Source: Gorsachius magnificus
Taxonomy: Eukaryota > Chordata > Aves > Pelecaniformes > Ardeidae
Length of the DNA stretch: 64,000 nucleotides
Direction: 5' to 3'
NCBI GenBank assembly: GCA_034008185.1
Contig: CM067081.1
Span: 18,103,821-18,167,820, forward strand
Shown in pieces: positions 13,801 through 28,200 of this stretch. The notes beneath the pieces are model-generated. The model saw only the letters and a list, made by a program, of their open reading frames with translations. It searched no databases and had not been told where the DNA came from. Both the position numbers and the translations under genes were made by a program. Each line of letters begins with the position of its first letter. Position 1 is the first letter of the stretch.

Positions 13801-15553
13801 TCTGCCTATGGTATCAACCAGTTTACTTCACTCTTTGGACTCAAGTTTCCACTTCCTCTTGGACTTCCTTGCTTAAATCAAGGCTTAGAGTGACAACTGC
13901 CTTCTCCTGCATGCCTGCACACCCAGAGCACTGTTCAGTGAGTTGCTCCCATGACAGAAACTGCATGATCAATAGTGAGTGTTAGTTCTTCACTTCCCAA
14001 CACCATGTCTCCCTGACAACACCAGGGCCTGCTCACACCATGAGGTCTTGATCAGCCGTGCCCAACAGCTTGACCACAGATGTTATTGAGGAGAAAGGAC
14101 GGCTCCTCCTGCATAAACTCACCAGCCATGCCACATACCAGAAGAGCCAAACTGTCCACGTACAGAAAGTCCAACACTTACCAGCTATGTGGTATTTATT
14201 GAATTGGTGCAAACAAACTCCTGAACATGCCCAAGGTGGCTCATCTACCATGGACGTGCCTCTCTGCCTCCCTGTGGCCCGAAGAAATCAGCTAGAACAG
14301 CGTTGCTGCTACATGGACAACATGTGCAGCTGAGGAATGAGATCTCCTTCCCCAAGGGCTCTTTGGAAGCAGACAGCAAGGAAGGCACAGGCCAGATGAA
14401 TTGTGGTGGCAGCAAGCTCCTCTCTTACCACTGGTGTTCCCCTCAGATTTTCTCCATCATATGATGGGGGGAAAATAGCAGAGCCTAGGAGAAATGGCAA
14501 CTGGGAGCAGGCTGCCAGCACAGCAACCCCTTTAACCTGCAAGTCCGAGGCAGGCCAGAGTACGCTAAGGGCACACAGTTGTCCTCCAAGTCCCCATGAT
14601 TCAGGATGGGCACCTTGGTTTAGATGCCATTAGTTATTGCAGCAATGACCTGCCTATCCCGCAGATCTTGCTATATCTACAGGTAATGAATCAATGAAAA
14701 AAGCAATAAGGGCATAGCCTAGCAGTACAGGTTTTCAGAGACACCAACAGCCACTCACTACACAAAAGCCAGCCCATTAAATTTTAATTCTGGAAATGCA
14801 TTGCAGACTGCACACTCCTTTGATAGCACAAGAGCTGTTATTAAATAAATGGTGCTAGGCATTGCAGCCAACGGCAGCAATGGCTGCTGTGAGTCAGCCA
14901 CCCCAGCACCAGCTCCCCTCTACTCCAGTTCGTCGTTGTTCTGAAGTAAATAAATATTGTCCCACTGCCAACATTCATGGGTTGAAGCTACCCTGCAGAA
15001 AATTTGCACCAATATTGCCCTCACTATAATCTTTTTCATATTTTTTTCCAGGGGCATCTGAGCTGGCACCATACCACGAGCCCTGGTGCAGCAGGCAGAG
15101 CACCCTGCACTCACAGGAAGGCAAGCGAGCAGCAGAGCTGGTCGAGGTATTCCAGCCGGGCAACCTCATACCTCAGAGGAGCTTTCAAACAACACCAGGC
15201 CAATCTGGGGAGTGACAGCATGAATTGCGGGTTCTTGAGGGTCAAGGAAGAGAAAAAGGGCAGTGGTATCCCACTGGCTTTCCAGTTCCCCTTGAGGAAA
15301 ACACTAGTACCATGATCAAGAAAAGAGAAAAAAATCCAAGCTGAAAGAGAAGGGACAACCAGGCCCTTTGTCCTTAAAAGCTCAACAGTGCCCTTACTGA
15401 TTTCCATGGCCAGTATTTTCACACTTAATCCTCTTTGCTGTAATTCACAGAAGAAAAATAAATACTCTGCAGAGGTAAGTATCTGAGTTCAGCCATTATT
15501 TTGTTAACATATGCACACAGTGCTCATTACTGTTATTAATTCAATAAACAATC
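7861..15553. other. Intergenic DNA downstream of ALKBH8
   Basis: About 7.7 kb with no exon I can recognise. In mammals CWF19L2 lies downstream of ALKBH8 on the same strand, but I found none of its exons here. 12880-13180 is moderately GC-rich, with some CpG, and might deserve a check for a non-coding first exon. The other frames are short and overlap on both strands. Confidence 0.5.
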
Positions 15554-15559
15554 TTTATT
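15554..15559 (-). terminator. Candidate poly(A) signal AATAAA of ALKBH8
   Basis: TTTATT on the plus strand reads AATAAA on the coding strand, 108 bases past the stop codon. A GT-rich stretch (minus-strand ctgtgtgc near 15515-15525) follows about 30 bases downstream, as expected for a cleavage site. No transcript evidence is available. Confidence 0.55.
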
Positions 15560-15666
15560 CTGCTGTTTTAAAAGAGGTAATAGCTGCAACCTGCATTAAA
15601 AATACCTTTCACGCTGTAAAAACCAACCAACCAAAACACCACAGGTAGTGGAGGAAACACCACAGG
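15560..15666 (-). other. ALKBH8: ALKBH8 3' untranslated region (proximal)
   Basis: Non-coding sequence between the TAG stop and the first minus-strand AATAAA. It is AT-rich and includes an A/C-rich patch near 15625. If the first signal is used, the 3' UTR is only about 120-135 bases; longer alternatives are possible. Confidence 0.6.
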
Positions 15667-16236
15667 CTACAACTTTTCTAGAACCACACACCAGTTTCCC
15701 TGATCATAGTAACTCTTTTGAACCCTCACACAATCCAGGGATCTGCATGCTGCCTCCAGTTCCCCTTCACAGAACACATGGTAGTAACGGTGGAAAACAG
15801 GGCTGAGTTCTGGCGATTCCTTAGAGCCAGCTGGAAATGACACCGCATCACCACTTTCCCCTTTCTTTTTAGCGCCACCTTTTAGGTGCCAGGGAACCAG
15901 CAAATCCTGAGAGTGAAAGGAGGTTCGGTTAGTGTGAACAGGCAGTCTGCAGTCTGCGGCTGGCTTTGCACCACCGCCTTCGTCCTTCGAGTCATTAAGG
16001 AGATGGTCAGAACACGCTATGTCTTGGCTGCTGCTATTAGGCATTTGATCACTAAGCAGTCTCTGGGCTGTGCCAGTATTGATTTCCTCCTCCTTGTCTT
16101 TACTATCATTCTTTTCCTTAAGGTATTTAGACTTCTGGTTTTTGTATTCTTGTTCCATTGCCCAGACATAAATGAGTGCTGTTCCACCAGGTCTTAGAAG
16201 CCGAGCTAGTTCACAGATAGTAGCCAGTCTCCTCTC
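15667..16236 (-). CDS. ALKBH8: ALKBH8 terminal coding exon with stop codon
   Basis: Encodes residues 442-630 and the TAG stop at 15669-15667. The acceptor is cttttatag then GAGAGG. It opens [20 protein letters not shown] and [12 protein letters not shown], the end of the Rossmann-fold methyltransferase. A poorly conserved, Ser/Asp/Lys-rich linker follows. The exon closes with the conserved [24 protein letters not shown] and [13 protein letters not shown] segments shared with fungal Trm9 and human ALKBH8. The linker differs in length and sequence from human, as expected for a disordered stretch. Confidence 0.97.
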   Translation of the reverse strand, partial: ERRLATICELARLLRPGGTALIYVWAMEQEYKNQKSKYLKEKNDSKDKEEEINTGTAQRLLSDQMPNSSSQDIACSDHLLNDSKDEGGGAKPAADCRLPVHTNRTSFHSQDLLVPWHLKGGAKKKGESGDAVSFPAGSKESPELSPVFHRYYHVFCEGELEAACRSLDCVRVQKSYYDQGNWCVVLEKL

Positions 16237-19200
16237 CTATAAAAGAAAAACAAAGTGTGAAGCTAGTACATAAACAGACAGAAGAATGGAATGGCAGTAA
16301 TTCCTCCTTACTGCCCTCCTCCCACACCCCCAAGATACAATAAAAATCAGAGGAGCTTTTTCCACTATTCATTTTCATTCATAACATAGCCCATCACTGC
16401 GTGCAAGCCAAGACATTCTCCCGAAGACAATTCTTCTCTTTCCATTTGAAAACAGTGCCGTGATGAGCAGGATTCCTTGGACATACCAGCCCAGCTAGAA
16501 AAGACACATGCCTCCTCAACAAGGTTGCTCAGTATCTAAAATTCCAGATTCAGATCTACCATGCCTGATGATACACACCCTAAGTTTGCAGCTGAAGGAG
16601 TGAGATTTAAGGCCTCTGACCACCCAAACAAAGGTACGTCAGCCTTCTCCAAAACAGACTTCTTCCTACTTTGAATACTGGATTTGGAAACATTCCCTTA
16701 GGCCCCAACTCAGATTACAGCTCCACAGTCTAGAAGCTTGTTACGAACACCTAGTTCTTACACAGAAGCTTACACAGCCCAGAGATATGGCAGACTAGCG
16801 AGCAGTGTTCCTGTTGTTCTTTGCAGATGGACAATGAAGGCATAAAGAAAAAAAAAAACGTACAAGAGCTGCACAAGATCTGAGCCGGGAAGTAACGTAT
16901 CTCTTGACTCCCAAAGCAGAGCCCCCTTCTCCAGTGTCATTAATTGTAAGAAGATGAAAATGAAACACAAAATGCCTAGATCAAAGTGCCAGGAGAAGCT
17001 AGGGCATCTGACAAGCAGCGTGGGAACGTGAAGAGAAAGTTTAAGAAGCAGCAGCAGCACAACAGCTTGGCTCTGCTCTGCTCACACCAAGTGCAAACCT
17101 TCGATTTCCCCTCATTTTGTTCTTCCCTTTTGCTTCCATGAGCTCAAACTAGCAGGTTTTTGTAATACTAGTAGCTCTGCACAGCAGTACAACAGTACCG
17201 TGGAACACAGAGAGGGGTGGCTTACCGCTGTTGAGAAATGGTGGATTACAGCAATAGAGATGCAGGCGTCACAAGAGCCGCTGCGGATTGGCACCGACAG
17301 GGCATCACACACAAAAGCCTGGAAATTTTTTTCTCCACAAATATCCACCAGGTTTTTGCTGCGATCACAGCCAACCTATAAGAGAAAGTGTTTCATTAAT
17401 CATAAGAGGATAATTACAAGACTGGAAAATTATTTTCACTTGATGCTTACAGTAACAGAGTTATCACAGTCTCCTACAGAGGTAACACATTTTAGTTTAG
17501 AATAAAAATGAGAGCGAGCTTGAGAAGATAGCCTTAAGGAAGAGAAATATATGGTTCCCAGGTATAGACAAAAGAAAAAAAAACCTGATGCTTACTTAAA
17601 ACAAAGATGGCAGACTGGATACTAGACAGCTCATTACAGCACCCTGATTTTTAACCAGCTTAAGACAGAACAGGTTTCAAGCTCAGAATATAAACTGGGG
17701 GAAGAAGAAGGAAGGGGGGCCGTTCAGAGTGATGGCGTTTGTCTTCCCAAGTCACCGTTACGTGTGATGGAGCCCTGCTTTCCTGGAGATGGCTGAGCAC
17801 CTGCCTGCCCATGGGAAGTGGTGAAAGAATTCCTTGATTTGCTTTGCTTGCATGCACGGCTTTTGCTTTCCCCATTAAACTGTCTTTATCTCAACCCATG
17901 AGTTTTCTCAATTTTACCTTTCCAATTCTCTCCCCCATCCTACTGTGGGGGGAGTGAACGAGCGGCTCTGTGGTGCTGAGTTGCCGGCTGGGGTCAAACC
18001 ACGACATCAGTATAAGTAAGGAAGTGCTCAGGTACAGTCCTCCTCACCCTCAGTATCACAGTCCACAAAAATTTAATCACAACATAATTTTCCAAGGTTC
18101 TGTACAGTCCAGATGAAGTGACCCCTCGGAACCATTTCAGGACACTTCATAAAATGTTTCTTTTCCCCACTTTGAGCCTCGCCCAGTGCCCAGGTCAAAG
18201 ATGGTACGAAAACGCATCTAGAAGAGGGGTTTTCAATGCTTGCATAAAAATAACAAATCTAAACTGATCAAGACCCTTCTGAAAGAACAAATAGAACGAG
18301 GCATGTGCCACCCCCATTTTCATGTCTGCCCTCTCACATCAAATACTCAAACCAAAGCCCTGCTACAAAGTCATATATCACACTCAGCTTGCATAAGAAT
18401 ATTAAATTTATTTTTGTTTTCAATGATCAGCAACATGTAGATAGCAGAGAACAGATTCAGAATCCTAAATAATTACTGATGACAGTATTTATTGCATTTG
18501 ACACGGAAAGAATACTAAACCATCCTTGATACAAGAAGAATAGCAAACAACTTGCTCTGGTTAATCAACCCAGCAGAGACTACAGTACTGCTAAAGTTAA
18601 AAATCTCTTTTACAATGATTAATGAAAATATATTTATTTTCATCATAACTTTTCATTTTATTGGTTCAAATCATTTTAGTTTTCGGTCTACCATCACAGT
18701 TTTGAAGAAAACCAAGATTCTGTTCCAGTCATATGTCCTGAAATCTTCCAGGTGAGCTGCTTTCTAGTTTGATCCCTGACCTTTGGCCCAAAGTAAATGA
18801 AACAGTTGTGAAAATGCCAACCTGACAACCCAAGATAATCCTCCACAAAAAACAGTACTATGAATATGTCCATATTGTCCTGCCCATTAGCTCTAAACAG
18901 ACCTGAAAAGATCAGGCAGCGTTGCTTTCTTCCCATTTACTCCTTGGCCTCGTCTCCGCGTTTACTGAAGCACTTCATGAATAGTGTTATTTACTAATAA
19001 AAAAAAGGAAACTCTCGTCTACTTGGGAGTAAACATAAATTCCCATCATTTCACACTGGAAGCCAACTGAAGTGTCTTTAAATTACTCTCATCATGGAAT
19101 GGATTTAGCTGACAACCTGCATCTTAGAGATTCCATGCCTCATTACCAGTGCCTTCAACTACTTTTGCAATTAAGACATTAGCGTGCAGTATTTAATAAA

Positions 19201-22200
19201 ACTCAAAGGACCAAATTCACTACTGGCAGAAGGAGGGGGAAGAATACTTGCAACTTCCACTAACAAACTTTCCCGGAAAGAATTGTTTTGGCCCTACACA
19301 TCTACAGTAAAAACAGGCTGGATAATGGAACTCAATCCTCCCCTCCCAAAATGACCTTGAAAAGGACTACACTGTATGTTGATGAAATCCAATGAACTGA
19401 GAATGAGAACAAAGGCATGACTGCTAGAATGTGAAGTCCTCATTTGCATCTAAATTATATCAAATAATTATGAACTCAGGCTTACTTGTATTGTCATACT
19501 TTTTAAAGTGAATCTACATCCAAAGGAGAAAGATTCTGTTTCGCAATGAAAACAGAGACCTTGAAATGGATCACTCTGAATGCATAGCTGCTCTAAAATA
19601 GGTATATTAGGCTAAAACTTAAAGCTGTCCTTAAAGTAAACATTATAATAGGTGCTACATATATATGCATAAAAGCTGAACACAGGGAGTCACCATAGAT
19701 ATGCCTGGTGCTGAAGCTAAGCAAATTTAGCATCCTTACTAGAATTATCTCTGCATGATATTTTAAAAGAATTACAATTACCACATCCCTGCATTTGCTG
19801 GCTTACAATAAACATGCATTCATTAAAAAGCAAAATACACCGCTTTTGGTCTTTTAGAAAACAATAAGCTAGCAAAAAGCAGCTAACTTCAGTGGCGTAA
19901 CGCCAGCTTACAGCTGGAAAATGAGCCTATGATTTTTATGAGTACAGAAAACATTTACAGCAAGGGGCAAAGACCACAAACTCAACTTTTCCCAGTCCTG
20001 TTAATACCTGATTTCTACATTCTGAAGCGCGCAGCTTTGATGTGACAAAGCTTCATTTACAGAAAACAGTTCAAAGGCATGTTTTAATTTAGAACAGGTT
20101 TCTTTAATTAAAAATTTAATCAAAACATGTTAAAAAAATCTCAAAATATAACTGGAATGCTTTAATTTTTGCCAGTTCATATCTCTTAATTTTGATGCTC
20201 AGCACACAATACTGTCCTTGCTGACATCTCTTCTAGAAGAGTGGAGAAAGGTAGACAGATTACTATTAGTTCAGTGTCCAAAACCAACAAAATCAGTACA
20301 TCTCTTGGTCAGCCAAGTTGTATATATTTTTAAGGTTCACTATTTCTTAGTATCTGTGAGCCTTCTCAATCATTTCTTATACATTGTTTTCCCAGTTCCT
20401 TGCTCAACCCCCCGTTTCTCATATACATCCCAAATAGCGTGGCTGACTATTCAGCTGAATCCACCTCTCAGCAAGTTGCTCTACACCTTTTAGTATTTCC
20501 CCAAAGGGGGTTTCTCGGGTTTTACTCCAGGCAGCCATTCCCACATCCCTGCCTTTTTGGCAAGTACCTCCACCCCCCTCTATGCTGCTTTTTGTGATGT
20601 GGACAACAGCTCACAGGAGCTCCAGAGTGGCCACTGGCACCTATGTACTGGGGCTCAGAATCCACTTACATTTTTAGCAGGGATTTCAGGTACTGATTTT
20701 GTTGTATCTGGATAAACACTAACTGCACCCAACTCTTGTTTTAAGCCAAGTAATCTGTGTCAGTATGGAGGCCTAAAACTCCACAACTAGAACCCCAAAC
20801 ACAAACCTTAAGGAAGAGGCAAAAGCGTGCCGTCATTCGGTCATACGGCACCTTCTCTTTAAGGCACACTGGGTAATGCAAGCCTTTAGACTAAGAGAAG
20901 TATCAAAAAAAACCCTAAGATAAAAGAGCATAAGGCAAGGGAGAAATAAATGTAACACCTGTGATTTGCCTGAGTTCACAGCAGCTCTGTACCAGCTTCC
21001 TGGGAACAGGCTAACACAGTCAGATTTCCCATCCTGCTCCTTTGCATTCCCAGGCACCTTCACCTCCACCATTTCCAGACAGGAGTAGCTACACTAAGTT
21101 TTATAAAATCTACTTAATGTAGTGGTTTAGAATAGATCATTAGGTGGCAAAAGACATTACATAAATAGCTTGCTTTGTAATGGTGCTGCAAATCTGCAAG
21201 AGAGAAATCCTCTTGCAAGGTTAAATAGAGACAGGTAAAGATCGGTCAGTGTTGCCCACCATTATGTATTTTCTTTCTACGTTATCTCATTATAACTAAC
21301 TCTACCTCATAGATTTAGTTCATTTAAGTATCTGGAAACCTGATTGATTCAGCACATTAGAAACTGATGAAGAAAACAACATCTACTTCTGAAATCCAGC
21401 CACCAAATGGAATTATGTGGCTCCCCGGAGAAACACCTCAGCTGTAACTGATAGCATGAGAGCCTCGAGGAACCAAATTACATTCCAGCAAACACACACC
21501 TACATAGAAAGAGACACCAGCACAGCCACAGCAAGACAGACCAATCTCCTTGCTTCAGCTGGTCTGAGTCAGGCCTTTAGCATTTCCTTCACGTAGTGTT
21601 TTGGTGTTCCATTGCGTACAGTCAGGGTGTCTGTGGAAACAAGAGTGCTATGTCTAAAACGCAAAGTTCATTTCTCAATGACAAAGCATCAGAACCAAGC
21701 CGAGCAGTTCGGCATTCATTCAGGTTTTAGTGCTGCTGTTGCCCAGCTCTTTCTGAGCTCTCTTCATCCCAGACCTCCCATCGTTTTAATCGTTTAAGGG
21801 CAGGAAAGGTTCCTCTGCCTTACCCTCTGATCAATAAATTAAAGTGAACTGGCTCCAAATATGCTTTTGCAAGTTAGTCTTGTCCTTCCTGTTTTTACCC
21901 ACTACTAAGTCCTTCAGACAGGAATCTGTCCTCAGTCAAAACAGACCCAGAGTAACTAACACCCACCCATGCTGCAGCCACACTGCAGCAAATCTTTACC
22001 CTCTCTCATCCTTACATCCTGACAAAATAAAACTTTTAGACAGTTCCAGTGGATCCCAGTTTGGGACAGCAATGCAAAAAAAGAGACAAAAAAGGGCATC
22101 TTACAAAGTCATGTGAAACACAAGCAACATTATTGATTGCCTTTGAATGGCACGCACTACAGAAATAGGAATGTCTGTATTAAAGCAAAGCATTTGGGCT

Positions 22201-25200
22201 CCTACATTGCCATAATTTTTCTCCCTAGCATCAGTATTCTGGCAAGGAGAGCAATTTCTTTATATATAAAGAAAGAGTATCTATCCAACGGCACTTTCAG
22301 TTGTTTGTTACTGGATTTCCCACCGTCTATCAGTTCAATTAAAACTGTAAACCACAAAATTGAAAGGCTTCAATGTCTTTCACTCACACCCTAGCCCTGT
22401 GAGGATGCTGAATGTTCCTGCAGGGAACTGAGAGACAGAGCTAAAGCTCATAAAAATTGATGAGATACATTGCAATGACGTCAGCTGGCTCTGGAAAGAA
22501 ACCCTTGTGGTGATGGGAGGATGGGTAAGGCTGAAACATAGCATTCTGTAAAAATAAAAGCACTGCTTACAGATATGAATACTAATCTTGAAAGCACTTA
22601 AATATAAATGTTAAAATAATTCCCACAAATGAGGTTGGCTGAAAAGGGTATCGTAAAAAAAAAAAAAGAGAAAAACCAACCCAATAACAGCACAAAAAAC
22701 CCCAAGAAAACCCCCAACCACCCACCTAAAACCATTTCTCTTTTGCATTCATTCAAACAATAAAAAAGCTCGGTAAGACAGAAAAAGAAAAAGCAATCTG
22801 AAACTTTATCGAATTCAATCTTTCTCCAGTCTTTGTCCTAACTACATCAGACTTGAATTCCATCTCTCACTCAAACAGTCTTAATCTGAATTTGTTAGTC
22901 ATGAAATTGCTGCTCTTTCCCTGTGTCAGAATACTGCAGCCATTACAGCACTGTCATTTTTGTTGAGTGTAGCTGGACTGGTGTGGATTTCATTGTCACA
23001 CGACCCTACTCAAGTAGATAAGGCTATATGTAATCATCCAAAGAAACTGAAACAAATACAATAGCACGGGCCACAGCAGAGACATTTCCAGACAGCGCCT
23101 GAAGATTAAAACTGTCAAGAGAGCTACCTTAGCTTTGATCTACCATTAGCTCTCCTACTTAAAGTATCCTAGCTAAAAAAATACAGTAACCTTTATAGCA
23201 AAATGCTTGCCTTCAGAAAGTGCTTGCCCCAGGTTTTCAGTATTTCTGAGTTCAAAACACACCAAGCTACGTGGCTCTACTGACAGTGCTCTACTCAACC
23301 CCTAAATAACTCCTAATTTCACAGCATTGCTTTATTGCTTCTTTCCCAACAGGACCTAGGCTAAGAGCTCCAGTGCACTGTGCATAAAAACTTACCAAGA
23401 GCCAGAGCAACTGCTGTGGAGGAAAGGCTGTAGCAATTTATTCAGTCTCTACCTGGATTTTATGCCCCCAAGTCAAGAGAAGTAAATAAGGGAGGAAACT
23501 GATGCCCTGCATCTAGAGAGCACTCTCCGTATCCCAATGATGCACCCGATACACAAACCTTATTCTTTAACCCCTCACCCTTGGATCCATGCCCAACCCA
23601 TGGTAAATGGAAGTAACAGCCCTGTATAATCAGACCTTTCTGCTGAGCCCAAGGAAGAATCCTGGAGGACAACAGAAAGTGGAAGCGCCTGCTCCTTTCC
23701 CCCTCGGGTAAGAAGAATGGCTGAACAGGCTGACTCATCCACCACAGTCACCACACCAAAGAGATCAGCTACCGGTAATAACACCGACACATCACTAATG
23801 CTTGTTCTACAGTACTTCCTATAGAACACTATGGCAAGAGAACAGAGGTAAAAATCCCATTAAGGAATATAAGAGTACCGATTTTCCATTAAGGAATAAA
23901 TGAGTACTGATTTCCCACAAATCAGAATCCACAAAATAAAGAACTGACGTCAGTCACTTCCGCAGCCACAGAAATAGCAAAGTATTTGAAGTAGTATCTT
24001 GCTTCAAATATTAGCCATCACCAGTCGCTTTAGAGGAAGATGCATTAAAAAAATCATGACAGTTCACTCTCTAAAAAACTGACCATAAGAAAAATGTCTA
24101 CTGGCACTTTCCTTCAGGTCAAAGTACAAGGGTTTGCATTACAAAGCGATCTTATGTCTCTTCAAAGAATTTGACCCAATCCCTATGACTGCTGCTCAAT
24201 GCTTGGCTTTCTGGCATTTTGTGACAGTAAGTTCCATCCGACAAATGGCACCAAATGTGCTCGACGTATTTTGTCTTCTCAGCAGAAAACAGATTGCTGC
24301 AGTTTAACCTGCTCCCAATCCAGCAGGTCCCCTTGGATCATCTCATTGTCCTCACTAGCAGCAACTGCTCATATCCATGCTAGGTGATCTAAGTGACCCC
24401 ACTGATAACCCTTCATCAGTTCTGAATGACATCCAACAGTCCTACCCTCCTGTGTCTCCAAGCCAGTGTAACACCATACCATTCCTCTCGCCTATGATAA
24501 TTTAGTTCTCTTAGTCTTTTTGTGATACCTTGTCAAAAGTTTAAAAAAAAAATCTGTAGACACGATATTCACTGTTTTTTTTCTTTAACCACACTTTGGC
24601 TGACACATAAAAATAAATATAGTAGAAAGAAGGAGTCACATCCATCCTCCTGAGACTCTGTGCTAGCTTGCAGATGAATATAAGCAAATGCAAAAGTCTA
24701 AAGTCTAGCTCCAACCAAGAAGAACTAGTTGTCACCAGCAGAAAATAAAACGTCAAGGGAGGCCAACAGAATGAAGCAATTCCCAGATTCTGTTTTTCAA
24801 CTGTCTCAGCTGCTTCTTTAAAAGTTTCCTCTCTTTCAATGTTATTTTTCACATTTTGGATTTCTCCTGCAGGCACAAATGAAATGAGGTAACTGCTGAA
24901 GTAACAGAGGAGAGGGGCTGGCTTTCATTTGACTGCCAGTAGATATGTGATCTTCCCTTCCCTTAGTTGGTTAACTGTGAGCTCCAGAAAACAGGCTGGT
25001 GCCGCCAATTTCTCAACACAGCATCTTGCAGAGATTTCACCTTAAGAGCCTTCCACAAACTTACACAACAGCAATTCACCAAATTCATTCTAGGGCCAGG
25101 TGTCCTTCATGGTACCCTGATAAACTTTTCTCCTCTCTGGTTAGGTTTGCTGATTTTTCTTACAGGAGTCAGGAGTGAAAGACTGAAATGTACTGAACAT

Positions 25201-28200
25201 TAGTAATTATTTTCAGGCTACAGCAGTCAGGCATAAACATGCCTACTTATAAATCAGCTGATTTTGTTCTAGCTTATAAGAACAGTACTGGAAATGAGTC
25301 CATTACAAATACAGACAAGGCTGTAAATAACAACTTATGTTTTATAGCTGAATACAAATAGCAGGACAGAAACTCCTGAAACAGACAAACAAGTCTTTTA
25401 TTTTTAATAACAAATGTTTTGCCTTCCATAGAAATTTTCAAGCCTGATGTATTTCAGTGTTTCACAGTACAAGCACCTGAAAGAATCAGTCAGTTCTGGA
25501 ACAGAGGAGAGCAGATAGCATAATGCACACACCTCAGAAAGATTTCTTTGGGGTAAAAACAACAGGAAGTTTGATCCTTGCAAAAAGGTCTTTGAAATAT
25601 TTGCAAGAAAAACTATCCCTTGGTTCATATTTGTATGCGCTTCACATCTCCCTGATAGGAATGGGAAGAAGTAAAAAACTGGGCTAAGTATAGACTGTGA
25701 GACGGGAAAGGTGATGAGAACATCAGCAAGAATGATGTCAGAACTGTCTAAAAGTGAAAGGAGTGATAGAAAGGCCTAAAATCTGTGAAGTTGAGACTCA
25801 CCCATGAATTTTATGCTGACATATTTACTAGGCCTATGCACGGAGTCAGAGGTGGGACAGCCAAATATGAATCACTCCCAAATGAGCCATGCCACCAGGT
25901 CAAAGGGAAGTGAAAAGGATATATGAGAAGTAGAACTGCCCATGAAGATTTCAGGGACATGTACGCTGCATTCCCCACTCACCAGCCAAGTGAACAACTT
26001 ATTGGAAGTATGCAAACTGCCCAACCATTTTCCTTTTTATTAAGCTTATTCAATAACAAAAAACGCTAAACCATCCATTACAACTGTTCAATCCACTGCA
26101 CCTATTGCTATTTTTTTTTTATTAACATATTTTGACTTGCAAAGCGAAAAAGAAAACGGTAATGCACATAGTGAATGGATGGGGAAACCTAACACAGTTG
26201 GTAATTGATCCTGGAGCAGAAAACAGCTTTTTGTTCTTGGCACTCACAACTGAAGCTCCAACATGCTACAACTGCACAATGAAATAAACTCTTGTACCAA
26301 TGAAAGCAAATGACAGTAGCTACTACTCACCATGTACAAATCCTCGTTGACGCCTAGATATTTCCCGTTACCACAACCGACATCAGCCACTATTGACCCT
26401 TTTGGGAGTGACCTGAGAAACTCTACAATTCGGGGCCATGGGCTATGCCTGGTACTGCTGAAGTGCGTGGCAATGTCTTCGTACACCTTGTGTACATATT
26501 CTTGCTCCAGCTTTGAGGCCTCCATCTCATTGTGAGGAAATGAAGGTTGCACCTGTCTTTGCTGTCCTTTCTGGCTGTCACAGACAGAGGGGTAAACTAG
26601 ATGCAGATACATAAAAAAATAATTTTTTTTTACAGTCTTTCCTTGTTGGTTAAACTTATTTAGCAAAATAAAATCAAAAGTGAAACACTAAAATGCAAAA
26701 AATGCTTCATTCCTCCTTTACCTTCTAAAAACTGAAATGCAGGTCAAACTGCAGAAGCGTTTGATGACCTTAAAAGAAGCAACCTGCCCATGTGTACCAG
26801 AGGCTATCTGCAATGATCATTCATCCTGCTATGTTAATGAGGTTTATGTTTTCAAAACTGAGACAGTGTCCCCAATATCAAAGATCATGACATCACTGCA
26901 ATTCAGCCTCTGAAATTCTGGTCTGAGGGTACAAATGGATTCAATTCCATGTAATTGTTAAGCCACCTATCTATTACTATCCCTGCTGCTCTAAGGCACT
27001 TACATGGCTCTATCACTGCAGATCTGACTGCTTCTCCTTCTTTAATGTACTTTCAGTCCCCTTCAAATAAAACAACAACAAAAACTGATGGGAACCTGAA
27101 GAACAGTAGCTACTTCTGTTCTGGTACATTATTACTTGAGGTCCCAATGAAATGCAAAATTCCAGATTGCTTGCCTGGCTCCAGAGCAAGCCTAATGCCT
27201 TCCTGTACAGAGGAACTACAGCAGGCAAATGGATACAACCAATTCAAGCCATGTAGTGTGCCCAACCCTGAACCATTCAGGAATGGCTACCAGGGCTGCC
27301 AAAACTACCCAAAGGAATAAACCAGTTCGCTCAAAACATCCACTTACATATTGGTGATAAGTAAGTTTTGACTTGGGGATCACCTCAAGACACTTACTGC
27401 AATTGCAAGGGCTTCTCCTCACTTTCCTGAATGTAAATGATGTCCTTGTTTCCCTTCGATTTAGTGTTAAATCTCCAACATCAGCAGTGATTGTTCCAAC
27501 CTTCTGCCCAAGCTCAGATGCCTGAATGACATCATATTTTCGGGGTGTAATCCTAAAAAAAAGTAACACAAAATAAAAGAATAATTTGCATCAGAAAAAA
27601 ACCCAATCCATCTTTATAAGGTGGTACTTAAATAGCATGACAAGTGTGATCACAACATGCTATTTAATGTACTGCTACTTCTCACTTTTCAACTTTCACA
27701 ATTTCAGAGGAAAAAAAAAAGAGATGCTGACACATAAACTAATTACATTAATTAAAGTGCTATTTAATTGCAAGTAATTACATTTCCCTTTCCTCCCTTC
27801 CTTTCCTTCCTTAAATTTTGATTGTTCATTTTTCTAGGACTTTATCTGAGATATTTGCTAAATATAAAATACACCAGTAAAAATGGTGGCTACAGGCATA
27901 AAAGCATAGCATTGGCTGAGCTCTACATTAGCAGATTGAAGTTTCGTGTTACAAATGGGCCTCTCCAATGAATTCTGCTTTGCAACAGAATTGCTTTTCT
28001 ATTTGACAACAGAAGATGCACACAAGTAGCACACTTGGGAAATTTGCTAAAATGCCTAGAGGAGAAACTCCGCTGTAGATCATCTTTCTTGGCCAAAATC
28101 TATCAATCAAGCAAACTTGGAGCAGAGCTTCTTAAGCTACTTCTGGATTTGGCGCTGATCTTAATGGAAAAGAAAAACATTTTTGCAAGGACAAAATTCA

